Origin: Salarchaeum sp. JOR-1
GTDB taxonomy: Archaea > Halobacteriota > Halobacteria > Halobacteriales > Halobacteriaceae
Assembly (NCBI RefSeq): GCF_007833275.1
Contig: NZ_CP042241.1
Location: 1,178,001-1,242,000 of the forward strand
Direction of reading: 5' to 3'
DNA length: 64,000 bases
The position numbers and the translations under genes are program-made. The notes beneath the pieces are model-generated. The model was not told the origin of the DNA, made no database searches, and was given only the letters and a program-made list of their open reading frames with translations. The stretch's first letter is position 1. Each line of letters opens with the position of its first letter. This document shows, one piece after another, positions 34,595 through 43,467 of the stretch.

Positions 34595-34665
34595 TGCGCT
34601 GGCTGGGATTTGAACCCAGGTTGTGACCATGGCAAGGTCACGTGATACCACTACACTACCAGCGC
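34595..34665 (-). tRNA. tRNA-Gly (anticodon GCC)
   Basis: 71 bases on the minus strand fold into a full cloverleaf: a seven-bp acceptor stem (GCGCTGG with CCAGCGC), a D arm beginning TAGTGTAGTGGTATCAC, an anticodon stem TGACC/GGTCA with loop TTGCCAT, and a T arm CTGGG-TTCAAAT-CCCAG. The discriminator base is A and CCA is not encoded. The anticodon GCC reads GGC and GGU. Confidence 0.95.
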
Positions 34666-34696
34666 GCGTTCTTCGCACTCGAACCGAGGAGGTCGC

Positions 34697-34703
34697 TATA
34701 AAT
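34697..34703 (-). promoter_or_regulatory. TATA box of tRNA-Gly
   Basis: TTATTTATA on the minus strand, about 32 bases upstream of the tRNA 5' end; the most AT-rich stretch in this spacer. Confidence 0.6.
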
Positions 34704-34878
34704 AAGACTTGCGAACCGGGGGCGGCGTGGGTCTCGGGCGCAACCTCGGCACTCCTCACGAGACGGGCGCACGGGTCGTGCGAAGCCGTCTCAGGCCGTC
34801 GTCGATAACGCCATCCTTTTAGGCATGCTGTCGGTAGTTGTGGTACAGTCTCGTGTCGAGACGAAGAAGCGATACGGC

Positions 34879-35730
34879 ATGACAGTCAGCGTACTCGTGC
34901 CGTCGTCCCTCGTCCGGGAAGCCGAGGACAAACGCGAGGCAACTCGCAAACTCGGCTACGTGGCCCGCGCGGCCGCGGTCTTCCGGGCTGACCGCCTCGT
35001 GGTCTTCGACGACCCCGAGGGGGAGGAAACGTGGGGCGGCGGGTTCGTCGAAACCGTTCTCCGGTACGCCGCGACCCCGCCATACCTCCGAAAGGAGGCG
35101 TTCGGGACGCGGAGCGAACTGGAGTACGCTGGCATCCTGCCGCCGCTCCTCGTGTCGGCATGGACCGGCTCCGAATCGAGCGGTTCGGGGTCGAAACGAC
35201 AGGGAATCGTGACCCAGGTCGGACCTGAAGGGCGCGTCCGGGTCAATTGCGGCATGCAACACCCGATCTCCCTCCACACACCTCCCGGTATGGAGGTTCG
35301 CGAGGGGGAGCGCGTGACCATCAGGGTCTCTTCGCGACGACCGGTTCGAGCGAAACTCCTCGACGAAACCCCGCCCGGGTTTCAGGTGGTTCGCTCGAAC
35401 CTCGGCGACGAACTCGACCGTCCCGACGCGGGCTACCGCGTGGCGACGTCACGGCACGGCACGCCGATCTCGGCGTCGTCGCTGCCGGACGTCACGCGCC
35501 GCGTCCACGAGGACGGGCTGACCGTCGCGTTCGGCGCTCCCGCTCGGGGACTCCCCCCGATGCTCGGCGTGTCCGAATCGACGGTCGAAGAGGCGTCCGC
35601 CGACTCAGCCACCCACGCCCCCGGTGGGTTCGACACCTGGCTCAACGTCATCCCGCGTCAGGGCAGCGAGGTCGTGCGAACGGAAGAAGCTCTGTTCGCC
35701 GCCCTCAGCTGTCTCACGCTCACGGAGTGA
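34879..35730 (+). CDS. DUF171/SPOUT-family RNA methyltransferase-like protein at the head of the ribosomal operon
   Basis: About 283 residues. The N-terminus (SVLVPSSLVREAEDKREATRKLGYVARAAAVFRADRLVVF) and C-terminus (GFDTWLNVIPRQGSEVVRTEEALFAALSCLTL) form a SPOUT (trefoil-knot) SAM-binding fold, interrupted by an OB-like insert from roughly residue 95 to 160. Relatives methylate rRNA uridines. The ATG at 34879 follows a leader with a short hairpin (TCTCG-tgt-CGAGA at 34849-34861); an ATG at 34825 lies only ten bases after the CCTTTTAGGC box and is unlikely to be used. It is the first gene of the L3-SecY operon. Confidence 0.82.
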   Translation: MTVSVLVPSSLVREAEDKREATRKLGYVARAAAVFRADRLVVFDDPEGEETWGGGFVETVLRYAATPPYLRKEAFGTRSELEYAGILPPLLVSAWTGSESSGSGSKRQGIVTQVGPEGRVRVNCGMQHPISLHTPPGMEVREGERVTIRVSSRRPVRAKLLDETPPGFQVVRSNLGDELDRPDAGYRVATSRHGTPISASSLPDVTRRVHEDGLTVAFGAPARGLPPMLGVSESTVEEASADSATHAPGGFDTWLNVIPRQGSEVVRTEEALFAALSCLTLTE

Positions 35731-35734
35731 TACG

Positions 35735-36748
35735 ATGCCACAACCAAGTCGACCACGAAAAGGCTCGATGGGCTACGGCCCCCGTAAGCGGGCAGCAAGT
35801 GAAGTGCCGCGCTTCAACAGCTGGCCGACCGACGACGGGCAGCCGGCCCTGCAGGGCTTCGCCGGATACAAGGCAGGCATGACTCACGTCGTGACGGTTG
35901 ACGACAAAGCCAACTCTCCCACGGAGGGTATGGAGCAGTCCGTTCCCGTCACGCTCGTTGAAACACCCCCGATGCACGCGGCCGCGGTGCGCCTCTACGA
36001 GGACACGCCGTACGGCCAGAAGCCGCTCACGGAAGTGTGGGCGGACGACCTCCACGGGGACCTCGACCGCGTGCTCTCGACGCCGGACGAACCCGGCGAC
36101 CGAGACGAATTCACGCAGGCGCTCGAAGCCAACGACGTGGCGGACGTGCGTGTCATCACGCACACCGTCCCGACCGAGGTCGCGAGCGTCCCGAAGAAAG
36201 ACCCCGACGTGATGGAGACGCGCGTCGGCGGCGGCTCCGTGCAGGACCGCGCCGACTTCGCGCTCTCCCTCCTCGACGACGGCAGTCACGAACTCGGCGA
36301 CGTGTTCCGCGCCGGCGAGTTCATGGACGTCGCGGGCGTCACGAAGGGCAAGGGAACCCAGGGCCCCGTCAAGCGCTGGGGCGTCCAGAAGCGTAAGGGC
36401 AAGCACGCCCGCCAGGGTTGGCGGCGTCGCATCGGTAACCTCGGCCCGTGGAACCCGAGCCGCGTTCGCTCGACGGTTCCCCAGCAGGGCCAGACCGGTT
36501 ACCACCAGCGCACGGAACTCAACAAGCGCCTGCTCGACTTCGGCGACGACGCCGCGGCTGACGACATCAACGCCGACGGCGGGTTCGTCAACTACGGCGA
36601 AGTCAGCGGGCCGTACGCCCTCGTGAAAGGATCGCTCCCGGGCCCGGACAAGCGCGTTCTGCGCTTCCGTCCGGCCGTCCGGCCGAACGAATCACCGCGC
36701 CTCGATCCCGAGGTTCGGTACGTTTCCAATAGCTCGAACCAAGGATGA
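35735..36748 (+). CDS. rpl3: Ribosomal protein uL3
   Basis: 337 residues, archaeal length. It begins MPQPSRPRKGSMGYGPRKRA, and contains the core ribosomal-protein L3 region TKGKGTQGPVKRWGVQKRKGKHARQGWRRRIGNLGPWNPSRV that reaches toward the peptidyl-transferase centre. The start is four bases after the stop of the upstream methyltransferase gene. The stop overlaps the rpl4 ATG. Confidence 0.97.
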   Translation: MPQPSRPRKGSMGYGPRKRAASEVPRFNSWPTDDGQPALQGFAGYKAGMTHVVTVDDKANSPTEGMEQSVPVTLVETPPMHAAAVRLYEDTPYGQKPLTEVWADDLHGDLDRVLSTPDEPGDRDEFTQALEANDVADVRVITHTVPTEVASVPKKDPDVMETRVGGGSVQDRADFALSLLDDGSHELGDVFRAGEFMDVAGVTKGKGTQGPVKRWGVQKRKGKHARQGWRRRIGNLGPWNPSRVRSTVPQQGQTGYHQRTELNKRLLDFGDDAAADDINADGGFVNYGEVSGPYALVKGSLPGPDKRVLRFRPAVRPNESPRLDPEVRYVSNSSNQG

Positions 36749-37500
36749 CACAGGCAACAGTACGCGGCCTGGACGGCGAGGACGCCGGCACGCTCGACCT
36801 TCCGGAGGTCTTCGAGACGCCGTACCGGCCGGACCTCATCAAGCGTGCGGTGCTCGCCGCCCAAGCCAACCGAAAGCAGTCGTATGGAGCGGACGAGTTC
36901 GCTGGACTGCGAACGTCCGCGGAGTCGCCCGGTAGCGGTCGCGGGATGGCGCACGTCCCCCAGACGAACGGACGCGCCGCCCGCGTCCCGTTCGCGGTCG
37001 GTGGGCGACGCGCACACCCGCCGAAGGCGGAGAAAGACCACTCGCTCGCGGTGAACGACAAGGAGCGGAAGGCGGCCGTCCGGAGCGCCATCGCGGCGAC
37101 CACGGACGCCGACACCGTCGCCGAGCGCGGCCACGCGTTCGACGACGACCTCGACCTCCCGCTCGTCGTCTCCGACGACTTCGAAGACCTCGTGAAGACC
37201 AAGGAGGTCGTGAGTTTCCTCGAAGCCGTCGGCGCGTACGCTGACGTCGAACGCGCGGACGACGGGAAGACGGTGCGGGCCGGCCAGGGGAAACTCCGCG
37301 GCCGCAAGTACCGCGAACCCACGTCCGTCCTGTTCGTTACGTCCAGCGAGACCGGGCCGTCGAAGGCGGCGCGGAACCTCGCCGGCGTCGACGTCGCGAC
37401 CGCGCGCGAGGTCAACGCGGAAGACCTCGCGCCCGGCACGGAACCCGGACGGCTGACCGTCTGGACCGAGAGCGCGGTCGAGGAGGTGGCCGACCGATGA
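36745..37500 (+). CDS. rpl4: Ribosomal protein uL4
   Basis: 251 residues. The conserved extended loop that enters the exit tunnel is seen as GSGRGMAHVPQTNGRAARVPFAVGGRRAHPPK. It starts by an ATGA overlap with rpl3 and its own stop overlaps the ATG of a 21-codon mini-ORF. In bacteria L4 also autoregulates the S10 operon; that is not established here. Confidence 0.97.
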   Translation: MTQATVRGLDGEDAGTLDLPEVFETPYRPDLIKRAVLAAQANRKQSYGADEFAGLRTSAESPGSGRGMAHVPQTNGRAARVPFAVGGRRAHPPKAEKDHSLAVNDKERKAAVRSAIAATTDADTVAERGHAFDDDLDLPLVVSDDFEDLVKTKEVVSFLEAVGAYADVERADDGKTVRAGQGKLRGRKYREPTSVLFVTSSETGPSKAARNLAGVDVATAREVNAEDLAPGTEPGRLTVWTESAVEEVADR

Positions 37501-37562
37501 CGCTCGTCTCACGCGAGGCGCGCGACTGCCTCATCGTTCTCACCGGAGGTGAGAGCCGATGA
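37497..37562 (+). CDS. 21-codon mini-ORF bridging rpl4 and rpl23
   Basis: An ATG overlapping the rpl4 stop (ATGA) opens a 21-residue ORF (MTLVSREARDCLIVLTGGES, then R) that ends at a TGA overlapping the rpl23 ATG (again ATGA). It therefore fills the whole gap between the two ribosomal genes and both junctions have the coupling form used elsewhere in this operon. Its last codons run through a hairpin that contains the rpl23 Shine-Dalgarno sequence. It may be a leader-type coupling peptide rather than a functional protein; expression is unproven. Confidence 0.45.
   Translation: MTLVSREARDCLIVLTGGESR
37539..37553 (+). promoter_or_regulatory. Hairpin sequestering the rpl23 Shine-Dalgarno sequence
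   Basis: CTCACC-gga-GGTGAG is a perfect six-bp hairpin. The loop and right arm form GGAGGTGA (37545-37552), an eight-base match to the archaeal anti-Shine-Dalgarno, six bases before the rpl23 ATG. The left arm imitates the anti-SD, so the closed hairpin hides the ribosome binding site. Confidence 0.6.
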
Positions 37563-37813
37563 GCGGCATCATCGACTACCCCCTCGTCACGGAGAAGGCG
37601 ATGAACGACATGGACTTCCACAACAAGCTCCAGTTCGTCGTGGACGTCGACGCCTCCAAGCCCGACGTTCGCGAGGAGGTCGAGGAGCAGTACGACGTCA
37701 CCGTGGAGTCCGTCAACACGCAGCTGACGATGGACGGAACGAAGAAAGCCATCGTCCAGCTCTCCGAGGAGGACGACGCGCAGGACGTCGCCTCCCGCAT
37801 CGGGGTGTTCTAA
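37559..37813 (+). CDS. rpl23: Ribosomal protein uL23
   Basis: 84 residues, the short archaeal form, with MSGIIDYPLVTEKAMN at the N-terminus and DVTVESVNTQLTMDGTKKAIVQLSEEDDAQDVA in the C-terminal half. It sits at the exit tunnel and docks SRP and other factors. The start is set by an unusually strong GGAGGTGA and an overlap with the preceding mini-ORF. Confidence 0.97.
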   Translation: MSGIIDYPLVTEKAMNDMDFHNKLQFVVDVDASKPDVREEVEEQYDVTVESVNTQLTMDGTKKAIVQLSEEDDAQDVASRIGVF

Positions 37814-37815
37814 CA

Positions 37816-38532
37816 ATGGGACGAAGAATTCAAGGTCAGCGACGCGGGCGCGGCGGTTCGACCTTCCGCGCGCCGTCGCACCGATACAAGGCCGAACTGT
37901 CGCACAAGAAACCCGAGAGCGACGTGCTGTCCGGCGAGGTCGTCGACGTGGAGCACGACCCCGCGCGCAGCGCGCCGGTCGCCCGCGTCGAGTTCGACGA
38001 CGGCGACCAGCGCCTCGTCCTCGCCAGCGAGGGCGTGGGCGTCGGGGACACCCTCGAAGTCGGTGTCTCCGCGGCCGTCGAACCCGGGAACACGCTCCCG
38101 ATCGCCGAAATCCCCGAGGGGGTTCCGGTCTGCAACGTCGAGCGTCAGCCCGGCGACGGCGGGAAGTTCGCGCGCGCCAGCGGCGTGAACGCCGACCTCA
38201 TCACGCACGAGCGCGACGCCGCGGTCGTCCAGCTGCCGAGCGGCGAAGTCAAGCGGCTCTCCCCCGACTGCCGCGCCACAATCGGCGTGGTCGCCGGTGG
38301 CGGTCGCACCGAGAAGCCGTTCGTGAAAGCGGGGAACAAGTACCACAAGATGAAATCGCGTGGCACGAAGTGGCCGCGCGTCCGCGGCGTCGCGATGAAC
38401 GCCGTCGACCACCCGTTCGGTGGCGGTGGCCGCCAGCACCCCGGTCGTCCGAAGTCCGTCTCTCGGGACGCCCCGCCGGGACGGAAGGTCGGAGACATCG
38501 CGTCGAAACGCACCGGCCGAGGAGGCAACTAA
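37816..38532 (+). CDS. rpl2: Ribosomal protein uL2
   Basis: 238 residues. It begins [20 protein letters not shown] and contains the conserved [22 protein letters not shown], which carries the histidine near the peptidyl-transferase centre. The ATG is two bases after the rpl23 stop. Confidence 0.97.
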   Translation: MGRRIQGQRRGRGGSTFRAPSHRYKAELSHKKPESDVLSGEVVDVEHDPARSAPVARVEFDDGDQRLVLASEGVGVGDTLEVGVSAAVEPGNTLPIAEIPEGVPVCNVERQPGDGGKFARASGVNADLITHERDAAVVQLPSGEVKRLSPDCRATIGVVAGGGRTEKPFVKAGNKYHKMKSRGTKWPRVRGVAMNAVDHPFGGGGRQHPGRPKSVSRDAPPGRKVGDIASKRTGRGGN

Positions 38533-38533
38533 C

Positions 38534-38956
38534 ATGAGTACGGAATACCGAACCGGCCGCGAGGGTGAGTTCACCTACCGCGGCTACGACCTCGACGAGC
38601 TCCAGGACATGAGCCTGGACGAAGTCGCGGAACTGCTGCCCGCGCGTACGCGGCGAAGTATCACCCGTGGCCTGACCGACGAACAGGAGAAGGTCGTCGA
38701 GAAGGCGCGCGAGAAGTCGCCGGAGGAGACCGCGAACAATCCGATTCGCACGCACCTCCGCGACCTCCCCGTCCTCCCGGAGTTCGTCGGCCTGACGTTC
38801 TCCGTCTACGACGGACACGAGTTCGAGCGCGTCGAAGTGGAGCCCGAGATGATCGGGCACTACCTCGGCGAGTTCCAGCTCACGCGCACCTCGGTCGAGC
38901 ACGGGCAGGCGGGTATCGGCGCGACCCGCTCCTCGAAGTTCGTGCCGCTCAAATAA
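38534..38956 (+). CDS. rps19: Ribosomal protein uS19
   Basis: 140 residues with a charged N-terminal extension typical of haloarchaea. The conserved core [33 protein letters not shown] and C-terminal [11 protein letters not shown] match uS19, which binds 16S rRNA in the head of the small subunit. A one-base gap follows rpl2. Confidence 0.97.
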   Translation: MSTEYRTGREGEFTYRGYDLDELQDMSLDEVAELLPARTRRSITRGLTDEQEKVVEKAREKSPEETANNPIRTHLRDLPVLPEFVGLTFSVYDGHEFERVEVEPEMIGHYLGEFQLTRTSVEHGQAGIGATRSSKFVPLK

Positions 38957-38958
38957 CA

Positions 38959-39429
38959 ATGGGTATCAACTACAGCGTCGACACGGATCCGGAAACCACC
39001 GCGAAAGCGATGCTCCGCGAGGAGCCGATCAGCCTCAAGCACTCGAAGGCCATCTCGAAGGCTATCAAGGGCAAGACGGCGAGCGAGGCCGAAGACTTCC
39101 TCGACGCCGTCATCGCGGAAGAACAGTCCGTGCCGTTCAAGCAGCACAACAGCGGCGTCGGCCACCGAAGCGACATCGACGGCTGGGACGCCGGTCGCTA
39201 CCCGGAGAAGGCGTCGAAGGCGTTCCTCCGCCTCATCGGGAACGCGAAGAACAACGCCGACCAACAGGGCTTCGACGCGGACACGATGGTCGTCTCCCAC
39301 GTCGCCCCGCACAAGGTCGGGGAGACGCAGGGCCGCAAACCCCGCGCGATGGGACGTGCGACCGCGTGGAACACGCCCGAGGTCGACGTCGAACTCGTCC
39401 TCGAAACAGCAGACGAGGTGAGTGACTAA
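38959..39429 (+). CDS. rpl22: Ribosomal protein uL22
   Basis: 156 residues. The N-terminus MGINYSVDTDPETTAKAM is typical of archaeal uL22, followed by LKHSKAISKAIKGKTASEAEDFLDAV. The beta-hairpin part GRKPRAMGRATAWNTPEVDVELVLE lines the exit tunnel. It is separated from its neighbours by one or two bases. Confidence 0.96.
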   Translation: MGINYSVDTDPETTAKAMLREEPISLKHSKAISKAIKGKTASEAEDFLDAVIAEEQSVPFKQHNSGVGHRSDIDGWDAGRYPEKASKAFLRLIGNAKNNADQQGFDADTMVVSHVAPHKVGETQGRKPRAMGRATAWNTPEVDVELVLETADEVSD

Positions 39430-39430
39430 A

Positions 39431-40414
39431 ATGGCAGACGAAGTCGAATTCATCGAACAGGGCCTTCAGCGCTCCCAGATAGACGAGTTCTTCGGCGAAG
39501 AACTCGCGCGCGCTGGCTACGGTGGCATGGAGCTCGCGCCCACTCCGATGGGAATCCAGATCGTCCTCAAGGCCGAGAAGCCCGGGATGGTCATCGGGAA
39601 GGGCGGGAAGAACATCCGGAAGATCACGACGGAACTCGAGGAGCGATTCGACCTCGAGGATCCGCAGATCGACGTGCAGGAGGTCGACGAACCCGACCTG
39701 AACGCACAGATCGTCGCGGATCGTCTCGCCAACGCGCTCGAACGCGGCTGGTACTTCCGGAAGGCCGGTCACACGACCATCGACCGAATCATGGAGTCCG
39801 GCGCGCTCGGCGCCGAGATCGTCCTGAGCGGGAAGGTCACCGGCGCCCGGAGCCGCGTCGAGAAGTTCAACCGCGGCTACATCAAGCACAACGGCGAGCC
39901 CGCGGAGGAAATCGTCGACCACGGTCAGGGTGTCGCGGTGATGAAGCTCGGCACCATCGGCGTGAACGTGAAGATCATTCCGCCGAACGCCGAACTCCCC
40001 GACGACTTCGAAATCGCGGAGGACGCCGACATCGAAGACCTCGTCGTCGACGAGGAAGACCTCGAGGGCGAGAGCGTCGAGGAACTCCTCGAAGGCGAAC
40101 CCGAGGACGACGAACTCGGCGGTCCCGAGGGCGAGGCGCCCGGCGAGGACGCCACCGAGGACATCCCCGACGATGTCGCGGAAGAAGTCATCGACGAGGA
40201 AGAGTTCGAGGCCGAGGAGGGCGAGAGCCCGACTTCCCCGCCGGACTCCGAGGAGTCCATCGAGGAAGAACTCGACGAACTCGCATCCGACGTCGAAGCC
40301 GACGCCGAGGACGTCGACGCCGAGGACTTCGACGACCTCGAAGCCGGCGTCGAGGAGGAAGCCGAAGAACTCCTCGAGGAGATGGACGAGGAAGAAGAGG
40401 AGGGTGAGGAATAA
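39431..40414 (+). CDS. rps3: Ribosomal protein uS3 with long acidic C-terminal tail
   Basis: 327 residues. The type II KH domain is [22 protein letters not shown] at about residues 53-74. The C-terminal domain ends near [14 protein letters not shown] at about residue 187. The last roughly 130 residues are almost entirely Glu, Asp, Ala and Pro, longer than most S3 tails but of the kind haloarchaea add to ribosomal proteins. The stop shares a base with rpl29 (TAATG). The ATG is chosen three codons inside a longer frame. Confidence 0.97.
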   Translation: MADEVEFIEQGLQRSQIDEFFGEELARAGYGGMELAPTPMGIQIVLKAEKPGMVIGKGGKNIRKITTELEERFDLEDPQIDVQEVDEPDLNAQIVADRLANALERGWYFRKAGHTTIDRIMESGALGAEIVLSGKVTGARSRVEKFNRGYIKHNGEPAEEIVDHGQGVAVMKLGTIGVNVKIIPPNAELPDDFEIAEDADIEDLVVDEEDLEGESVEELLEGEPEDDELGGPEGEAPGEDATEDIPDDVAEEVIDEEEFEAEEGESPTSPPDSEESIEEELDELASDVEADAEDVDAEDFDDLEAGVEEEAEELLEEMDEEEEEGEE

Positions 40415-40611
40415 TGGCCATCCTCTACACGGAAGAGATCCGTGACATGACGCCCGCGGAGCGCGAGGCCGAACTCGAAGAGCTCGAAACCGAGCTCCTC
40501 AACGCGAAGGCCGTGCAGGCTGCGGGTGGCGCGCCGGAGAACCCGGGGCGCGTCAGCGAACTGAAGAAGACGATCGCGCGGATCAAAACGATCCAGAACG
40601 AAGAGGAATAG
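40414..40611 (+). CDS. rpl29: Ribosomal protein uL29
   Basis: 65 residues of two antiparallel helices: [20 protein letters not shown] followed by [37 protein letters not shown]. Located at the exit tunnel beside L23. Overlaps the rps3 stop by one base. Confidence 0.95.
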   Translation: MAILYTEEIRDMTPAEREAELEELETELLNAKAVQAAGGAPENPGRVSELKKTIARIKTIQNEEE

Positions 40612-40615
40612 CGGG

Positions 40616-41005
40616 ATGCTCACGCCGGAGACCCTCCCGCGCCACGAACTCGTCGGCCTCCACGCGGAGGTCGTCGACTCGACCGACCCATCGCGGGTCG
40701 GTATCGCGGGACGCATCGTCGACGAGACGATGCGAACCCTCCTCATACGCGAGGGGGAACCCGAAGGTTCTTCAGGCGTGAAGCGCGTTCCCAAGATAGG
40801 AACGACGTTAGAGGTCAGACTCACAGATGAACCCGCAGCCGCCCCGAAGGCGGCTGGGACCGCGTCGAAACCCGCCAGTGGCGATCCAGATTCGGAGACC
40901 CAAACTACGGGCGACGGCGCGGCCTACGTTACGGTGGATGGAGTCGTTCTGCTCTCACGACCCGCGCTGCGAACAGAGAAAGGAGTCAATTCACAATGGC
41001 GATAG
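40616..41005 (+). CDS. rnp1: Ribonuclease P protein component 1 (Rpp29/POP4)
   Basis: 129 residues. The Sm-like barrel core is ELVGLHAEVVDSTDPSRVGIAGRIVDETMRTLLIRE and KRVPKIGTTLEVRL, and binds the RNase P RNA specificity domain. The tail from about residue 75 is low-complexity and acidic before a final basic stretch. It overlaps rps17 by ten bases. The position between L29 and S17 is the standard archaeal one. Confidence 0.92.
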   Translation: MLTPETLPRHELVGLHAEVVDSTDPSRVGIAGRIVDETMRTLLIREGEPEGSSGVKRVPKIGTTLEVRLTDEPAAAPKAAGTASKPASGDPDSETQTTGDGAAYVTVDGVVLLSRPALRTEKGVNSQWR

Positions 41006-41322
41006 GACTGAACGTATCCGAGCCCGACGGCACCTGCGCTGACGAGAGCTGTCCGTTCCACGGAAACCTTTCCGTGCGCGGTCAGGTCATCGAAGGCGAG
41101 GTCGCCAGTACGGCCATGGACAAAACCGTCGTCGTCGAGCGCGAATACGACGTATTCGTGCCGAAGTACGACCGGTACATGAAGCGACGCTCCCGCGTCA
41201 GCGTTCATGCACCCGAGTGCTTCGACCTCGCGGAAGGCGACACGGTTCGTATAGCTGAAACCCGACCGCTCTCGAAGACCAAATCTCACGTGGTCGTCGA
41301 ACTCGTGGAGGGTGAAGAATAA
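40996..41322 (+). CDS. rps17: Ribosomal protein uS17
   Basis: 108 residues. The OB-fold core is [69 protein letters not shown]. An N-terminal extension with [10 protein letters not shown] is typical of haloarchaea. The start lies inside the end of rnp1; the stop shares a base with rpl14. Confidence 0.97.
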   Translation: MAIGLNVSEPDGTCADESCPFHGNLSVRGQVIEGEVASTAMDKTVVVEREYDVFVPKYDRYMKRRSRVSVHAPECFDLAEGDTVRIAETRPLSKTKSHVVVELVEGEE

Positions 41323-41720
41323 TGGAAGCGATCAAGGCAGACGTCACGCAGGGTCTCGAGAAGGGCTCGCTCATCCGGTGTGCGGACAACACCGGCGCGC
41401 GAGAACTCAAGATCACGAGCGTCGCCGGCTACCAGGGGACGAAGAACCGCCACCCCAAAGCCGGCGTCGGTGACAAGGTCACCGTCTCCGTCACGAAGGG
41501 GACGCCCGAGATGCGCCGTCAGGTTCTCGAAGCCGTCATCGTGCGGCAGCGCAAGTCCATCCGGCGACCGGACGGACAGCGCGTGAAGTTCGAGGACAAC
41601 GCGGCCGTCATCATCGACGACATGGAAGAACCCCGCGGGACCGAGATCAAGGGCCCGATCACGCGCGAGGTCGCGGAGCGCTGGGGTAGCATCGCAAGCA
41701 CCGCGACGATGATCGTATAG
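41322..41720 (+). CDS. rpl14: Ribosomal protein uL14
   Basis: 132 residues with the family core: [74 protein letters not shown], and [14 protein letters not shown]. It contacts both subunits. TAATG junction with rps17. Confidence 0.97.
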   Translation: MEAIKADVTQGLEKGSLIRCADNTGARELKITSVAGYQGTKNRHPKAGVGDKVTVSVTKGTPEMRRQVLEAVIVRQRKSIRRPDGQRVKFEDNAAVIIDDMEEPRGTEIKGPITREVAERWGSIASTATMIV

Positions 41721-41722
41721 AT

Positions 41723-42079
41723 ATGTCTGAGCAACCACGCAAACAGCGAACTCGATCGGAGCGCGCGAGCCTCCACGAGCGACAGAAGCAGGTTCGCGCT
41801 CACCTCGCGGAAGGCCTCCGAGAGGAGTACGGTCAGCGTCACGTTCGCGTGAACGCTGGCGACACCGTCGAGGTGCAGCGCGGTGACTACGCCGGCACGG
41901 AAGGCGAAGTCACGAACGTCGACCTTCGCGACGCCTCCGTCTACGTGGAGGACGTGACGGTCGCCGCCGCGGACGGCGAAGACGTGCCGCGTCCCCTGGA
42001 CGCGAGCAACCTCGTCGTCACCGAGCTCGACCTGGAGGACGACGTGCGCGCAGAACGCATCGAAGGTGACAACGAATGA
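41723..42079 (+). CDS. rpl24: Ribosomal protein uL24
   Basis: 118 residues. The KOW motif appears as [36 protein letters not shown]. The N-terminal basic segment and the C-terminal acidic tail are haloarchaeal features. The stop overlaps rps4e (ATGA). Confidence 0.96.
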   Translation: MSEQPRKQRTRSERASLHERQKQVRAHLAEGLREEYGQRHVRVNAGDTVEVQRGDYAGTEGEVTNVDLRDASVYVEDVTVAAADGEDVPRPLDASNLVVTELDLEDDVRAERIEGDNE

Positions 42080-42801
42080 CGAAACACCAGAAACGACTCT
42101 CCGTTCCGAAGTCGTGGCCCGTCGAGCGGAAGACGGACACGTTCACGGCGAAGGCGACCGCCGGCCCCCACGGGGAATCCGGCGTGCCGCTCGTCGTCGT
42201 GCTTCGCGACGTGCTGGAGTACGTGAACACGAAGAAGGAAGCGAAGTACGCCATCAACAACGCGGGCGTGCTCGTCAACGGCGGAACCGTGCAGGACGTC
42301 AACCGTCCCATCGGGATGTTCGACATCCTCGCGTTCCCCGACCGCGACGAGTACTACCGCGTGTTCCCCGACGAGGGCGGCCGCCTCGGCCTCACGGGTA
42401 TCGACGAGGACGCAGCCGGTTCGAAACTCGGGAAAATCGAGGACAAGACGCTCGTCAGCGGTGGCGGCGTCCAGCTCAACCTCCACGACGGCCAGAACAT
42501 TCTGGTCGAGGAAGACGAGTACAGCGGGACCGACTCGGTCGTCGTCGACAACGAGACGAACGAGATCGTCGCGCACTTCGTCTTCGAGGAGGGCGCGCTC
42601 GTCACCGCCGTCGCCGGCCAGCACGCCGGGGACATCGGCGAGATCGACGAGATTCAGGTCGCTCCCGGTAGCGCGGACAACACCATCGTCGTCAGCACCG
42701 ACGACGGCTCGTTCGAGACCGTGCAGGACTACGTCGTCGTCATCGACGAGAACTTCGTGGGTGACGAGGACGCCGACGAGTCTGCGGGTGATGGCGAATG
42801 A
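42076..42801 (+). CDS. rps4e: Ribosomal protein eS4
   Basis: 241 residues, an archaeal/eukaryotic-type S4. The N-terminus [19 protein letters not shown] is diagnostic, followed by an S4 RNA-binding domain and a KOW-type region near [16 protein letters not shown]. Overlaps both neighbours by ATGA junctions. Confidence 0.97.
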   Translation: MTKHQKRLSVPKSWPVERKTDTFTAKATAGPHGESGVPLVVVLRDVLEYVNTKKEAKYAINNAGVLVNGGTVQDVNRPIGMFDILAFPDRDEYYRVFPDEGGRLGLTGIDEDAAGSKLGKIEDKTLVSGGGVQLNLHDGQNILVEEDEYSGTDSVVVDNETNEIVAHFVFEEGALVTAVAGQHAGDIGEIDEIQVAPGSADNTIVVSTDDGSFETVQDYVVVIDENFVGDEDADESAGDGE

Positions 42802-43319
42802 GCGAAGCCGAGTTCGACAACGAGATGCGCGAACCGCGCGTCGAGAAGGTCGTCGTCCACATGGGCGTCGGCCAGGGTGGCCGCGACCTCCAGAACGCCG
42901 AGGAGATTCTGGAGGAGGTCGCCGGCCAGGAGTCCGTTCGAACCACTGCGAAGCGCACCGAACCCGAGTTCGGGATCCGCGAGGGCGACCCGATCGGCGC
43001 GAAGGTCACGCTCCGCGGCGAGGACGCGGCGGACTTCCTGTCTCGTGCGCTCCCCGTCGCCGACCTCAGCGAGTCCAAGTTCGATAAGACTGGGAACGTG
43101 AGCTTCGGCGTCGAGGAACACACGGACTTCCCGAGCCAGGAGTACGACCCGAACATCGGGATTTACGGGCTTGACGTCACCGTCAACCTCGTCCGCGGCG
43201 GGTATCGCGTGTCGAAGCGCGATGCGCGCACGCGACAAATCCCGTCGAATCACCGACTGACGCCCGAGGACGCCATCAGGTTCCTCGAAGCGAACTTCGA
43301 CGTCGAGGTGGACGCATGA
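42798..43319 (+). CDS. rpl5: Ribosomal protein uL5
   Basis: 173 residues. The conserved [19 protein letters not shown] and the late [22 protein letters not shown] mark uL5, which binds 5S rRNA in the central protuberance. Both ends are ATGA overlaps, with rps4e and rps14. Confidence 0.97.
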   Translation: MSEAEFDNEMREPRVEKVVVHMGVGQGGRDLQNAEEILEEVAGQESVRTTAKRTEPEFGIREGDPIGAKVTLRGEDAADFLSRALPVADLSESKFDKTGNVSFGVEEHTDFPSQEYDPNIGIYGLDVTVNLVRGGYRVSKRDARTRQIPSNHRLTPEDAIRFLEANFDVEVDA

Positions 43320-43465
43320 GCGACGAACACGAAGAAACCGGCCAGTCCCACGAGTGCCGCCGCTGCGGCCGCAATCAGGGTCTCGTCGGGAAGTACGACA
43401 TCTGGCTGTGCCGACAGTGCTTCCGCGAGATCGCTCGGACGATGGGATTCAAGAAGTACAGCTAA
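43316..43465 (+). CDS. rps14: Ribosomal protein uS14, zinc type
   Basis: 49 residues. The zinc site is CRRC near residue 14 with CRQC near residue 32, and the C-terminus is [13 protein letters not shown]. It lies in the head of the small subunit. The ATG overlaps the rpl5 stop. This short gene is easily missed by length cutoffs. Confidence 0.96.
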   Translation: MSDEHEETGQSHECRRCGRNQGLVGKYDIWLCRQCFREIARTMGFKKYS

Positions 43466-43467
43466 CA

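Noticed and set aside
40616-41005. Possible frameshift at the end of rnp1, because it overlaps rps17
   Set aside because: The tail is low-complexity but in frame, and ten-base overlaps fit the packing of the rest of the operon.
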